Made by a program: the position numbers and the translations under genes
Notes under the pieces: model-generated
Told to the model about the DNA's origin: nothing
Databases searched by the model: none
Seen by the model: only the letters and a program-made list of their open reading frames with translations
Assembly (NCBI GenBank): GCA_010645155.1
Contig: CM021317.1
Location: 10,194,441-10,258,440 of the forward strand
DNA from: Tigriopus japonicus
Lineage: Eukaryota; Arthropoda; Copepoda; Harpacticoida; Harpacticidae
Direction: 5' to 3'
Length of the DNA: 64,000 nucleotides
Shown here: positions 62,760 to 64,000 of the stretch, one piece after another
How the letters are laid out: the number at the start of each line of letters is the position of its first letter
How positions within the stretch are numbered: position 1 is the first letter of the stretch

Positions 62760-63681
62760 GGGATCCTATGAAATTAGAGCGGATCAAAAGAGAGTGTGTA
62801 CAAAATAGAGCGAATCAAAATAGTGCCGGTTCAAAATAGCGCCGCTTCATAAGAGAGTGAATCAAATTAGAGCCAGGTCAAAAAAGAGTGTATTGAATTA
62901 GAGCGAAAATAGCGTTCGTTCAATTCCTCAATTTTAACTTGAGGAGAAAATTATAAATGACAAATCAAATAAATTAGTAGCAATGTTGAAGGAGTTCAAA
63001 AAGACCCAAAAGGATAAGGAAAAGCTTTTTTACCAAGGCTCCTTTTTATGATAGAAAATCCCAACAAACAGGGCCGGCAGCCATAGTGTAGACGCTATAA
63101 GACTATCAGAAATAATACAATTTTTTATATTTTTTCAATTTACACTTTCAAAATCACAAGATTCAAAATCCCAATCTTGATGCTCATGCTCGTTCTATAG
63201 GTATCCGCCAAAGTCATCAGAGGGTATTTGCAATGTCGACTTCAACTGCTAGTACTTCATGTGGTGAAGAATTCAAAAACATTTGTCACGAGTTATGAAC
63301 AGAAGTTATTTTTTCACATTTTCTTTTTGAAGCTCATGGGCATGAAGGGGTTATTGGCATTGATGAGATAATTGAGACAGCTGGCATTATTCTTTCTATG
63401 AAAAATGACCTTCATGAAGAAATTTTTCTTGGCTATGGAACAATTTTTCCCCAAAAATAGCCTTTCAAATACTTCAAAGCTACCTTGTTCACTCTAACCT
63501 CATGAAATGCATAGTTGAAAGAAATTTTAAATATTCACTCGATTATGATTGGCTCTAAAATGTCACGCTCTCTTATGATTTGGCTCTATTTTGATTTGGC
63601 TCTATTTTGAAGTGGCGCTATTTTGATTGGCTCTATTTTGTATCCACTCTCTTTTGATCCGCGCTATTATCATATAGTCCC
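62760..63681. mobile_element. 922 bp non-autonomous element with subterminal repeat arrays and 9 bp target-site duplication
   Basis: Ends GGGATCCTATGAAATTAG and the complement of GGGACTATATGATAATAG, both running on into CGGATCAAAAGAGAGTG. CTAGAAGAT flanks both sides (62751-62759, 63682-63690). Each arm (62760-62920 and about 63535-63681) is an array of about 17 bp units of the type AATCAAAATAGNGCC or its complement, interspersed with AAGAGAGTG units. The centre encodes nothing recognisable. The 9 bp duplication again fits a Mutator-like class. Confidence 0.85.
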
Positions 63682-64000
63682 CTAGAAGATATCACTAGTT
63701 TTCTGGGTTTTCTGTTGTGGTCAGGAATGATTGTTTCATCAATCTTGCCTAATTAGTTTGAACAGTTATTTGTGGGTTGAGTCGATCAAATACGTTAATC
63801 AGACTGAAAAGAACTTTGTTATGACGAGGTTACCACGAAACTCAAACATCCAGAAGGCCGATGACTCGAAAAGTGAGAATTTTTTTTTTTTTTATTCTGG
63901 ATGCTTTTATTTAAAGAAAAGAAAAATCAGTTTTGACAGTCAATACAAATATAAAATAAAAAAAGATTGCATCCAAGGATCAGCAAGACACCAAGGTGTG

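Overview
This is a 64 kb piece of an AT-rich, intron-containing, transposon-laden animal genome. Gene families (secreted carboxylesterase, ADGF/ADA2 adenosine deaminase, arthropod-type FkbM methyltransferase, SLC7 transporter, C-type lectin), Tc1/mariner debris, short GT-AG introns and AATAAA signals suggest an invertebrate, probably an arthropod and perhaps a crustacean such as a copepod. The taxon is inference; no marker gene is present. There is no prokaryotic organisation, CRISPR array or recognisable rRNA/tRNA gene. One assembly gap (967 N) lies at 23984-24950.

Layout. 1-4.9 kb: a minus-strand secreted carboxylesterase whose 3' end runs off the window; its 2.2 kb intron holds a foldback repeat and a LINE reverse-transcriptase tail fragment. 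5.7-9.9 kb: three plus-strand exons encoding the second half of a C-type lectin domain followed by a fibronectin type II domain. 10-17.3 kb: intergenic. 17.3-19.9 kb: a single-exon gene with a TATA box and upstream ORF, encoding an unrecognised 729-residue phospho-motif-rich protein with a C-terminal membrane anchor. 21.7-25.7 kb: a nest of DNA transposons (mariner-like, then hAT-type, then Tc1-like) that includes the gap. 28.5-30.0 kb: an intronless secreted ADGF/ADA2-type adenosine deaminase. 30.5-33.6 kb: a convergent two-exon minus-strand gene for a small signal-anchored acidic protein. 33.6-40.9 kb: intergenic, with several foldback elements. 40.9-54.6 kb: an 11-exon divergent SLC7 cationic-amino-acid-transporter-like gene, with MITEs and minisatellites in its introns and a tandemly duplicated 3' end. 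55.3-59.8 kb: a minus-strand FkbM-family methyltransferase, 5' exon(s) not found. 59.8-64 kb: repeats, including a 922 bp element with a 9 bp target-site duplication.

The genes look like ordinary neighbours rather than a pathway. Exon models were built by hand from splice-site consensus, reading-phase continuity and family motifs; all internal phases close. The most distinctive content is the set of non-autonomous DNA elements with well-defined 8-11 bp target-site duplications, the roughly 70-residue insertion in the carboxylesterase, the lectin plus fibronectin-II architecture, the unusually large serine/acid-rich loop of the SLC7 protein, and the orphan tail-anchored protein. I found no convincing new multi-gene system.
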